Below, piece by piece: positions 22,373 to 34,000 of a stretch of DNA of 64,000 nt. Position numbers and translations under genes: made by a program. Origin of the DNA: Gordionus sp. m RMFG-2023 (lineage: Eukaryota; Nematomorpha; Gordioida; Chordodea; Parachordodidae); NCBI RefSeq assembly GCF_954871325.1, contig NC_088777.1, positions 14,671,366 to 14,735,365 of the forward strand. Direction: 5' to 3'. How positions within the stretch are numbered: position 1 is the first letter of the stretch; every line of letters begins with the position of its first letter. The notes beneath the pieces are model-generated. The model worked only from the letters and a program-made list of their open reading frames with translations, was not told where the DNA came from and made no database searches.

Positions 22373-24238
22373 GAATACTTCTTTTTTTATTGAATAGAAT
22401 TATTGATTACAAAATTATAATCATTATTTAAAATTTATTTTTTAAAATGTGGCAACAACCAACCCTATGTGCAATTATATATAATATATACAATTGGATA
22501 ATTTTTTTGGTTCAACCATAAAAGTGTATAATGACCATTTGACTTCCATTTATTTTACTTTAATTTTTAAAATTGTAAATTATCTTAAAGTTTTATCATA
22601 CTTATCCATGTATCAAGAAAACAATTCGCAATAATATTCTTAAATTACACAAAGATAAATTATAATTTTATTAAATATTATATATTTTTTTATAAAGAAA
22701 AGAAGCTTTAATCATATTTTTTTTATCCCTTTTATAATTTAAGTTATAGATCATATTCTTATTTTCTCTTTATTCAATCGGTTAAATATAATTTAACCAA
22801 TATTGTTATTTTTGTCAAAAAAATACCTTTTTTAATTTAAATATACAATCGAATTTCTTAAACGAAGAACAACTTCATTTATCTAGAAAATAAATGGCTC
22901 GAATGTGAAAACACCTCTTTTGCCTTAATCTAAATCACTCCGTAGGATATCATTTTGATCAATATATAAATTTTTTTTGATATCAATGGCATTTTGATTA
23001 AGGTAAACGTTCTTCGAACAAAAGAAAGGATAAAATCTATCAACAGGCCTAAATTTATAAATGATAGTGACATCATATCTATACTATAACATAATACATA
23101 TGATATGGAATAGTAATGAATACGTTTGACTTATTTATATGTAAAGGGTTAGTATTTTTTCGGGATGGATAGATTATGTATAAAAAATATTCTCTAGATC
23201 TCTTAGATTTGTTCCACACTAGTTCTTCCTATTTTGTATAACTTATTTTTAGCCACATAATTTCCCTTTACAATATCTATGGACTACACTGGGCTTATTT
23301 AGTATTAAAAGATGACACCTTCCTTGGAAAATAATACTATGTGACTAAAAACATTCGAATTTAAATTTTTTTTATCTAAAATGATTCCAGAATACTAAAA
23401 TAAGTTAATAAAACAAGCTGATATATTTTACAAAAATTGTATTCATAATACATTTTGGTTTTCTTTAAACAGTATTTTTGGTAAATTTATAAAACTTATT
23501 ATGTGAAAATGTTAATAAAATAAAAGTTAAAATTCATTAAAGTTCTTGGTCTAGTCCAGAATTATCCACCTATTCACTATAATATTCGGTAATTATTTGC
23601 ATTTAATGAATTTAGGTTTAGTTACGACCTGAAATTTTTAAAGAAATTATAACAAGACGGGCAATTTATGTATAAAAATTTTAGGCCGGGCCGAACAATA
23701 TATAAATATAGGCAGAGCTCGCAAAATTTTATTAAACCAGCCCGGGAATTATAATTTTGTTATATTTTATTGAATTTCAAACTAATATTTTGATTGATAC
23801 TACTTTGTATTTTAAGAGCTGTCTAACTACGCTACAACTTTTTTCCCCAAAAAATCAGGGAATGGCGTTATCGGGAAAGGTAACTTAAATTTAACTTTTT
23901 GCATTCGTTGCTTTGTATTTATTATTATTATATTATAGTCATTTTTATTTCATTATTGTTTAATGTTTAGTTTTAATTTTTTTTAACAGTATAATGGTTA
24001 TATTAAGGACTATATTAATATATTAGTAAACGATTACGCAAAAAAAAAATATAATAACAAAAGGACAATATTGAGGCATAAATCATAAAATAATGTAAAA
24101 TACAAAATAAATAAAAGCGAAATCAGCAAAATTATTTAAAATCTCCTTCACATAATCATCAGGAGAGATCGAATTAATAAAACACACATAATTAGCCTTA
24201 AGAATGGCTATTTCGATCCTCTGCCTTAAGTAAAAACC
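22373..24238. other. Region downstream of HGD
   Basis: It holds the HGD 3' flank and the untranslated tail of the LINE at 24239. A fragment of the CCGGGCC family (GGCCGGGCCG, then CAGCCCGGG) lies at about 23672-23745. Nothing else was recognised. Confidence 0.5.
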
Positions 24239-25210
24239 TTATCGAGGCTCCTCAGAAATCTTTCTGATTAGGCGGCCAACGTCTTTAAAAATGTTTTTAG
24301 CCAAATCACCATATGTAGTTAAGGTGGAGCAAATGATGGGTATGAATATGTAATTTGAGGAATCAGCGTTGTATTTGCCGATCTTAAAATTTTGTACTCT
24401 GTTCAGAGCGTCCTTGTTAAAATTAGAGGGGGAGTTGGTGTCCAGACAAGAGAAATCCCATATTAGAAACTTTCCTTGAAACAATGGGATACGTGACCCC
24501 ATCAGAACGCCTACTATCGGAAATAAGTCAGAAGGCTCCATTGAGGTAGGAAAACCAGGTGACCTAAGTGCAAGAGATATGATTTGATTGCATTTCAAGT
24601 GTCGAGTTTGCCGACCGGGATTACGATTGCAATGTAAAGGATGCAGCGCCATATTGTTATCATCCGTATGACATTTGCTGCATTTATATGGTAATGAAAG
24701 GGAATGTTGAGCCTGATACATAGAGCATAGCTGAGCTCATTGTTGTCCAATTCGAGTAAGAGGTTGGTAGATGGAATAACATCTAAAAATTCATATCCCC
24801 GATCTTTGATAAGTTCAATAAATGTGGATCTAGCCAATGGTGAGAGACTCGAAATAAGGTAATCAACGGAGTTTTTCACAAGTAGTAAATCCCAATCCTT
24901 CTGCTTTACAGAGATTGGGTTGAGATTGCGAAGGATTTTGCCCATTCTCTCTTAGATATATTCAAAAAAGGATCGTGAACCGACAGATGTTGGTCAATTA
25001 ATATATGTGCCTGAAGGTGGCTAGCAAGAATGCACATATTGAGATCGACAATGGGGATCTTATACCAAGGCCGCCATGTTTGGAAGGAAGTGTGGCTTGA
25101 TGCCAAGCTATGTCTGTAAATTTGATATTTAAGCAGTCTCTAAGGATGACTATTATTCTGGTTTCGAATCTCACTAAATGCTCCCTAATACGCGTATCTT
25201 CATTATTCTT
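24239..25210 (-). mobile_element. Broken LINE, 3' part of the reverse transcriptase ORF
   Basis: Read on the minus strand, it starts with AWHQATLPSKHGGLGIRS (near 25100-25047), the conserved segment after the reverse transcriptase in one broad LINE group. A zinc-finger-like pattern follows, C-x2-C-x9-H-x3-C (CSKCHTDDNNMALHPLHC, near 24685-24632), then FLIWDFSCLDT, in the place of the restriction-like endonuclease core, and a Lys/Arg-rich end in EEPR. The pieces lie in at least three frames: the GGLGIR part, the part at 24945-24595 and the part at 24721-24239, so at least two frameshifts have broken it. The catalytic YADD region is missing, as in a 5'-truncated insertion. Confidence 0.7.
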
Positions 25211-26340
25211 TTAACGGTTATTTTTATTGGTCTATTTGGATGTCTTCAATTATATTAGAGAGTAATTCTAGTGAGGATGTTAACAGGATTAACTTCATCA
25301 TCTTAAAGGCTAAATGAAGAAAAAAACAATACTTAGTTACTTTTTTAGGGGGAGGGGGGGGGGATATTGATAAAAATAAGACGTTTTATGAGAAAATAGT
25401 GGGGAAACTCATTCCCAAGATATATCTTCACAAAATTTAAGGTCTTTATGATTAAGAGTTATTCTCGCTAACTTAGTTATTCGATCAATCGCTTTACCAA
25501 GGTCTCCCTTACATATGAATAGCACCTAAATTTATATGCCAACTCTATTCTAGGAATATTAAATTTTATAAATTATTTATTTTAAAATAGATTAATTAAA
25601 ATAGTCGTAAAAATTGTCATTTGCATATAAATGACACATAAAGAAAACTTTTATTATAATGGTAAACCGATTTATATTCTTATTGGTTGTATTTCAATTT
25701 ATGATGCCATTATTAGGCAATGTCTCATATAATGAAATCAAGATAATTTTTAAATGATTTTTTTAAAATCTTGGAAGATGAGTTAATCTTAATACTTAGT
25801 TAAAATATTTTAATGGAATTATAATCAAGATAAAAAAAAAGAAGTAAGCAATCAAAATAATATTTATATCACAAGATGGCGTAATGTATTTATAAAAATT
25901 CTTTTCCTTCAATAATTTATTTTGTTTTAATGGTAATATTGTAGTTAAAAGGCAACCTTTATGGTATTTATAATCTATAAAAATTGATTGAAACGAATTA
26001 TGGTTTAAATTGGTAGATTTCGAATATATTATTTATATAAATAAATTGAAATTGGTTAAATTTAAAATTATCATCTGTTTCCATCAGTTTATTAAAATGT
26101 TATCTATTCTATTCTAGGAATTAATAACTATACATATTTACTATTTTAAAAAAGAAATATGAAATACAAAATTATGTTAAAAATAGATGGGGGAGGGGGG
26201 GGGGGGTCATAATTATGAAAAACATAATAATTATATTAAAATATTCCGACTTGTATTTTTTGCCCTAAGAAAAGGAATTCTTTAATATCCAATGTTTGGA
26301 TTCATATTTTATTGACCAAAGTTTTAAAAAAAGGAGGGTG
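25211..26340. other. A/T-rich spacer
   Basis: No exon or named repeat was recognised. It includes G runs at 25354-25363 and 26195-26206. Confidence 0.5.
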
Positions 26341-27010
26341 TTAGGTGAAACAGGTCCACTGGTGGATGTGGTGATTGGAGTAGAAATAAAGGCATCCAAT
26401 ATTTGTGTTTATTAAATTATTTCTGTTTCGGATTGAATGTGTTACTATTGATATTTGCGCGGAAAGTGGTCACACAAGTACAGCCCCAGATGAAAGATTT
26501 ACCCCTAGCCCATGGAATAGTGAGATCAGGTCTAAGGCCTTCATTCTAAAGGTTACTTTCGGATTCGAGTTTTTTTTTAGGAATAGGCTTAGTAGTTTAT
26601 TTATTGACGAATGGCGCTATTGATGGTCCTGGCTTTTAATACAATTAAACCCATATCTGCCCTTAGCATTAACTGGTAAGTTTCAATTCAGGAAACCATG
26701 AGGTTGGAATATGACGCAGCTCAGTTTATGCCCTAGGATAACTTAGTTGTTTATTAGTTAAAGATTCCCAAAATCTTTAGTCAAGGGTTCCGACTACTCA
26801 TGGACTCTATTTTATCACTATTTTGAATGAATGTCTTCAAGGGAGAAGTGGGATTTCGAAAAGATATTTTTATGAATTATTTTATCGGGGAAGCTGTATT
26901 TATGACATTTCTCTGTTACAGTGCTAGGGCTAGATTCAGTATGCTATCATTGGTGGATATTAAGTTGTTTAATTGTCGAGAAGAAAGTAAAGATGTGGGC
27001 AATGTATAAA
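26341..27010 (+). other. Unassigned stretch of higher complexity
   Basis: This stretch is less A/T-rich than its neighbours and has open frames over about 180 bases each: one reads a hydrophobic run, CFGLNVLLLIFARKVV, followed by QVQPQMKDLPLAHGIV (about 26424-26530), and another, 26827-27009, begins MNVFKGEVGFRKDIFMNYF. The frames are interrupted and no splice sites convincingly join them. It may be a dead gene or transposon of a family I do not recognise. Confidence 0.3.
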
Positions 27011-27434
27011 AGGTTGCTCAAGCAGGAAGTTTAGCTAATATCTAATTAAATGAGCTATCAGGATTAAAAAATTCCCAAAAAGGTTTTAAATGAGAACTCT
27101 AAACGTTCGATAGTAAAAAAAAAGAAGATTCAAGAAAAAGATGTAATATTTAAGAATAGAGGCTCTGGTGATGGGAGAATGCTTATAATTGCATTCAAGC
27201 GGAATATGTTGTAAAATATTTTGACTAGAGATAAAACTAAGAAAAAATGATATTTTTTCTAATAATTCTGGCTTACTTGCTATTAATATTTTAATTTAAC
27301 AGATCTCAGTAGAATTCTTTCTTTCCTTTTCAAAATAATAAATGATTATTATCATTTATCTCTCTAAATTTGCTAAATGTGATAATATTTAATAAGAAAC
27401 ATTCTATATAGGGATTTTTTTATTACCACAAGTT

Positions 27435-27565
27435 GTCCGGCCGAATTTTTTTCTCCAGGCTCGGCCCGATATCGTTTTTAAATAATTTGCCCGGCTTATA
27501 TATATATTTTTTAATTTGCTCCACCTGTAAAAATTTTACAAAAAGTCAGACTGGCCTGGCCCATT
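27435..27565. mobile_element. Worn copy of the CCGGGCC-rich family
   Basis: GTCCGGCCGAA, GGCTCGGCCCGA, GCCCGGC and GGCCTGGCCC words are separated by A/T runs in the order of the family. The termini are not evident. Confidence 0.45.
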
Positions 27566-28185
27566 ATAGTTTTTAGTATGAATTTTTTGAACATAACATT
27601 TATAATATCTACATATAATTTTTTCCCAATGTCAATTAAGGCCCTCATATCTCTCCTTAATGGCTATCTATATGTACAACAATCGTCTTATAAATGTGTC
27701 TGATATCTGTATTGTGCATTTTCAATTGGATCATATAAATAACTTGTTTATTTTTTGTGAATTTACTATATTCTTTATAGATTTACTATTCTATACTAGG
27801 CCTATTCGAACACGAATAGATTAGTGCATTATTCGTTTTTAATTCTCTTAAACGAATTAAACTATTTACTATTCGTATTCGTACGAATAATAAAATTTAC
27901 TATTTGTATTTGATTTTAATTATTCGATTTTTGTAAAATATTAGAAAATAATTCACGCGAAAATATATTGACAGATTTTTTTTATTGCATGCACATCTAA
28001 TTTTAAAAATAAAAAATTATTAAAATAATCTGATGATAATTAACATTCTGGCAGTGTAAATAGAAGGAGGGGCAATCGCCCCTGGCAGCCGAAACTAGAC
28101 AATTTTAGAGACCGCCTAATTTTATAATTGCTGACAAATTATTTTTAGTCTCTCGTAAAATAAGAATTTTTTGTATATACTGCAT

Positions 28186-28450
28186 TAGTGATCTGCATAG
28201 TCTAATTCAAGCCCGGCCCAAAATTTTTTTTTAAAAGTTTTGCCGGCCCGGCTTGAACCCTAAATTTTTTTTATATTTTTATTTTACATAAAAAATTCAA
28301 CATAAAATTACTAAATTTAGATATATTTAAAAAATTTCCAAGACCCAACCCGACGTGGTCCGAATTTTATTAAAAAATATTAGGCCTGAGCCAGCCTGAA
28401 CCCGATTTTTTAAAAAGGGTTCGGGCCGGGCCTACTTTTGCAGATCTCTA
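28186..28450. mobile_element. CCGGGCC-rich inverted-repeat element, best-preserved copy, 265 bp
   Basis: The left end TAGTGATCTGCATAG and the right end, read on the other strand as TAGAGATCTGCAAAAG, are inverted repeats. They are followed on both sides by GCCCGGCCC, so the similarity spans about 35 bases. A/T runs fill the centre. It has TA at both borders, no coding capacity and the size of a miniature transposon. It serves as the reference copy for the other members in this window. Confidence 0.85.
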
Positions 28451-28989
28451 TACTACATACAAGACATTATTCTTTTATTGTAAAAAACCCCAGTATGAAT
28501 TTCGGAAAAATGTTTGGCATGTCTAGCTATATGTATTATAACGAAAAATTTGATTTATATTTTAGTAAAAAAAAAACTTCATTTATTTTTTAGTTAAGAA
28601 ATTTGATTTTTTTTCATTGAAAATTTTTTTTTTCTATTTATAAATAATCTTTAAAAACAATTTAATTAAATTTTATATTGGCAAAGGAACAAGATTATCG
28701 GTAAGTTAAAAGTATAAATAAATTTATTTATAAAAAAAATTAACTGACCTATTTTGATAAATATTTGGTCTATTTTCTAGTAAAGATCATGTTTTTGTAG
28801 CTGTAATAGTTATAAGGCACCTTTTGGATATTCTGATGAGTTTATTTGAAAATAAAAAAATTTGCACTATAGTCTTCGTTTAATACATAAAAGTACTTTA
28901 ATTTTGATTGAGTTATTATTTTAAACGATATATATTCGATTATTAGGTATTTAGTTTTATATATATTACATAATATGCTAGTTCCAGAC

Positions 28990-29720
28990 CCTTTTATAAA
29001 TGCTGTGCAGAAGCCATTTCATTGGCCAAAGGATTAAAATAATTTCCATTTTTGGTAACTCATGTCATCTGGTTTGATATATTAACCCAGGCAATTTAAT
29101 AATGCGCAAGATTTTTTAGATCGCTTTAAAGTAAATGGCTTTCAGAATTCCCTTACGCAGGAATTGAAAATGAAATAAGGAGAGCATTGCCTTCCTTCAG
29201 TAACATTAATTTGTAGATTGAAAGTTAGAGAACAATTTTATTATGGAGGAGATGACACACCTAATGATCCTCTAAAAAATATAAGATTGAATTTTTCAGT
29301 GCATTACTAGATCAAGCGAGAAATTCGATGTAGGAACGTTTCCAGCAGTTTTCAATGTATTACTAGATTTTCGTTGGAGGAATGTTTCTAGCATAAACTC
29401 TGTAAAGATCATATATGATCGATATTCAATATTCTAAAATAGATAGATGCGCCTGAAAACTATCTAAAAAAACTTGTCAATTAAAAATTTAATAGATCAG
29501 GATACGATAGAATGTGATATTAATCTGCAAAATCTATTATTTAAATTAAAAACTTCATTAGAAATTTTACGCAATATTAATTGGTTAAATAAAACTTTAT
29601 CAAATCTATCCATTGAATTAAGGAGTATTTTAATCATTCCAATTACCGTGGCATGTAGTCTCAAAGCTCAAATTAATTAAAATTTATCAACGATTTATGT
29701 ATGACACAGGACCGACTTAT
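28990..29720 (+). mobile_element. ZMYM1-like hAT transposase remnant
   Basis: Pieces of a hAT transposase C-terminal half run along the plus strand: DFLDRFKVNGFQNSL (about 29113-29157), REQFYYGGDDTPNDP, FFSALLDQARNSM and ERFQQF in another frame, and at 29474-29680 NLSIELRSILIIPITVACS, which corresponds to the ALR-LLTIPVTVASAERSF end of the family. Stops and frame changes break it several times, and the final AERSFS motif is degraded. No terminal repeats were found. Confidence 0.7.
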
Positions 29721-31004
29721 TAATCCCACTTGAATTTTAGTAGAAAATGATATAGCCTCATCATTAGATTATACGAAATAATATCCTCTTTTGCAAAGAG
29801 AGGAGAATAAATAAAATCAAAATATTTTAGTCTATGATTATATTTATTTTTATAATGTACTTTACTCATTTGTGATTAAATTTAATAAGTATATATGCTT
29901 TTAGTTATCATTGCGAGAAGTACCAAATAAGCTTAGGTGAATCGTGTTTTTTAAGGGGCCGTCAAATTATTTTTTGACCTAGATCGCCAAAATTCTCGGC
30001 ACAGCGCTGGATATTATATTATTGATGAAATTAAAATACATAATAATTTAATTTATAATGACCAAATTTTAAAGGCAAAGATTTTCTCGTTATAAAACAT
30101 TAAATCATTTCAGTAAATTAGTTCCAATTTAAAAAGTCCTTCCAAAAAATATCACCTGTCTAATTGATTGGTTATCAATAGAAATGACAAATAATTAAGT
30201 TTTATTTAAAAACATATTAAATATTAGTCTGAATAATTCAATTCGACGAATGAAATTAATTTATTGAATAATTTGTGGAATATTCGAATTATTCATTTTA
30301 TTCGAATCAAATAATTCTTTATTCGCATTTGAACAAAACGAATATCGATTAGAATTTTTCAAAATGAATCGAATTTTTTATTCCAGCACTAATTTATTAT
30401 TAAAATAGTTTTTAAAAGATTGATTCACTGCTACGGATAATTAGGATCCAACCCAAACATTCTTTAGGAAATTCGCCTAAAAATTTTATTCCTCAAATTC
30501 TTTGACTGATCATTTTTAAAAACTATGATAAATTCCACAGATCATATTGATTAAAATAAGCTATTTTTATTTCTATATTTATAATTCAAATGATATAAAT
30601 ATTCATTGTAATATGATTATAAATTCTCTACGATAAAAATAGAAACAATATAATTTTATTGTATAATAATAAATAAGTAAATAATTTATATATTAAAAAA
30701 CTAGTATTATAATAAAATATAATAATGAATTTTTAAATATGTTTATTATGATATTATGGCAAAATAATTTATAAAAGACCAGTAAATTATTGAATCAAGA
30801 AAAAATGAATCGGGGAAGATCAACATACGAGTATTAAATTAAAGATAACATTTCTTTAAAATAACTTAAATAAAATTTCCGTGATCGTGTCTTCTTTTAA
30901 ATAGAATTGTATAAATTTCAAAAATATAATCATAATTTACACATATCAATAATTAACACAGTTAAGAGAATGATTATGACATTGTTAATCGTCGTATGGT
31001 GTCT
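29721..31004. other. Spacer between the hAT remnant and the two-Ig gene
   Basis: A/T-rich, nothing coding recognised; the 3' untranslated region of the minus-strand gene must start at 31004. The words TATTCG and CGAATA recur around 30230-30380, as they also do around 27800-27920. Confidence 0.4.
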
Positions 31005-31087
31005 TTATTTGTAGAGCACAATTTTGCATTTTTGGATCTTGGTTTTATTGATGATATCATTGGTGGTAATTTCCGATTTCGAAATAT
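31005..31087 (-). CDS. Two-Ig gene, terminal exon 13
   Basis: The acceptor AATCAG precedes 31087. It finishes the split codon as Asp and reads ISKSEITTNDIINKTKIQKC to VLYK and TAA at 31005. The tail is Lys-rich. Confidence 0.7.
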
Positions 31088-34000
31088 CTGATTTATGAAC
31101 ATTAAGAGAAAAATGATTGTCAATTTTACGAAAATATAAAGTTAACAATATCATAAATTGTGTTCGTTCTTTTATAACAAATTCTATACTAAACTTAATT
31201 ATTATATAAATGTTTCTAAGCGCTGTAACCATCCTTATAGTGCTCTGGATTATCTCACGCCTTATTATTTGGTAAAAAATTATAGATAATATAAGCCTAG
31301 TGAATGCGATACTTACCAGAAATGGGATTTATGGTCATGCTGGATTTATTTTCAGATGACGTTTTAAAATAGTTTGTAACCCTTTTGACGGCAATATCGT
31401 CTGATTTACAGTAAGAGATGGCCGAAGAATTTCTATATAGTTTGGTTTTAGGATAGATGGTGGAGTACTTAGGTGATAGATATAAAGTTTTGTTATCGAA
31501 GCTGGTGTCCGCTATTCTAATTTGAGTCATCTGATTGATAATATTTTTAGGGGAAATTAAAATATATCAATTAAAATTATTATATAAGATTCAATAAATT
31601 TGTTTTAAAGGTTTTATTAAATAATCGAAAGATTTTTGTGTATTCAAACAAATTATAGAAGATGGTAAGTAAAAAGGTGGTTTAATAAAAATACTTTATT
31701 TTAAATTAAAAAAAACAATTTATTTTTTCATAATTTTAATATGTCTGTTTAGATCAAAAAATTTCAAGTATATATAATTTTATAATTACTAATATAAATA
31801 TATACAAAAAAATTTATATCTTTTCAAAAGATTTAACATTCTTTAAGAATACTAAAAAAAATTAAATAAAAAATATAGAAATTGAGTAACCTTTCAATAT
31901 AAAACATAAATTAAATAAAAAAAGATATAATTTGATTAATTTAATCTTTAACACAACTCATGATATAAAAAGTTGAACTTTTTTAAAAAAACTTCTTTTG
32001 ATTATTGTTAATACACTTTCTACAAATAAAAAATATTAGAGAGAAAATTCAATTAGTCAAAATAACATTTCTACCTTACACTCTTCATTGATAGGGTTTG
32101 AATTATGAGAAGTCATCCCGAGATAAAGATGCCGATTATTTGTAGGAGTTGGAGGTGTTTTGGCAGGTTGCCTCCATTTCACCCGATCATGGTCGGACCG
32201 AAAGTGAGTATAACCTCTTGTCACGTGATGCGTATCCGGTATCTCGTTTAATAGTCTGCTTTTGGGTATATTGTTTAATCGTTTGTATTCAGTAACATTT
32301 TGTCGAGTAGCTTCTGAAGACGTCGGACGATTATCACTAATACTATATTTGTATTCACTATCAGGTGAAGGATGGAATAAAGTAGAATCAGAATCGGGCG
32401 TTTCTAATCCTTGTTGGCGAGATGACTGGGAAGAATCGTCTAGTTGGTTTATCGATATAGACGTAGACGAAAACGAATCCGCACGTTTGCATTCGTTATC
32501 GTCGTTTTCGTAATCATCATTCCCTCTAGCATACGATTGTGGGAAAGGAGAGTACTGGGAAGTAGAACGATAATTAATAGAAGGAGAAGCGGAATGTGAT
32601 TCAGGTTTTTCGAATAAAGCTCGAGCTTTGCAGAATTTAGCGTTGCTATCATTAGAAACTCGATTTTCTTGAAGATGATAATTTTCATTACCTGATTGAT
32701 AGAATGTAGAAATATTATTGCAAGTAATATTAAGGCCGGGCGAGTAAGAATTTCTTCTCATTCTGGAACGGCTGTTCGTGTTAAAAATTTTCCCGCCTTT
32801 CTTCAATTCCCCGCTACTGAATATGACGTTCAGGGTGTCCTTCTTCTTAATTTTTATCAGTTCCTCAATTTCTGAATTCGATTCGTCTGCTTCTGTAATT
32901 TGTTCGGAGATATCATCTGTTTCGTGAGTAACGGAAGTTATTGCGGCTAAAATCGTCTGTAATGGTAGTGCAGTAGGTAAAAAAGCTTTTTTAGGTACTT
33001 CGGTTATATCTGAAATATAAAAGGTAATTTACAATATGCGCCTATGCAGATAAAACGCCTTACTTGTCAGAAAATTTAAAAATAAATATTTTCATTATAA
33101 GAAATTTAAGTATTATATTTAAATTATTTATCATTTAATCTATATTAGGATTAGCCAATATAATCGAAGATTATTATGTGACCATTTTGAAATTTCAATA
33201 AATATAAACAACGTTAAAAATTATTTAAATCTAAAAAAAACTTTTATCCCCTTGAATCTTGGTCGACATAATAGTCTTAGCATCTTTAACGTAATTCTCG
33301 CAAAGCGGTTCATCCTTTAATAGATCATTTTCTATCTTATCGACACCCGTGGATGTAAAATAAAAATAATTTCGGATAACCGGGAAACGGGTACTGCGGA
33401 CATGGCTCATTCCTTCTGAATCACCTGACAAGTCGGGAGTGAGTTTGTTATGAACTTCTTATTATATAGCATAAAAGAAAAAAAATGCCTTAAATCTCAT
33501 GACGTAATTCAGATACCTGCATAAATCAAAATTTCAGGTCCATCCCAGCCAGGATTTTTATTTTTAATAATTTTCCGCCGACTCGACCAAAAATTCTAAA
33601 AAATATGTTATTTTGAATGAATGTATTTTGAAAATTCTTTTAGAGGTAGCAGTAGAATATTAAACGCCCCATTGTAAGATTTCCCAACTAATTCCAGCTT
33701 GGATTTTTAAAATCATACTATTTTCCAGCCCCGGGCCTGCAGGTCTCTGCTATAATCATTGAATTCTCTTTTTCTTGTGGGCTTTATATGAATCAACAAT
33801 GATGGGAGAAATAATGTTGAAAAGATAAAATAATTTCATTCTTTTTTTTAATAACCTTTTTTATCGAGATCATCTAACAAATCTTCTGTATTTCCCTGCT
33901 TGACTCTTAGGATGGGTAAGTTTTTGTCTTCATTTTCACCTAATTTATCGTCTGCCTTAGGTGTACGCAAAATTTTCCCAGCCTTTTGAGAGAAACCCTG

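Noticed and set aside
24239-24721. A host zinc-finger gene
   Set aside because: The finger lies in the fixed order of a LINE ORF tail, and the adjoining frames continue the same LINE.
32262-32513. Plus-strand frame of 83 codons
   Set aside because: It is the antisense shadow of the large Ser-rich exon of the two-Ig gene.
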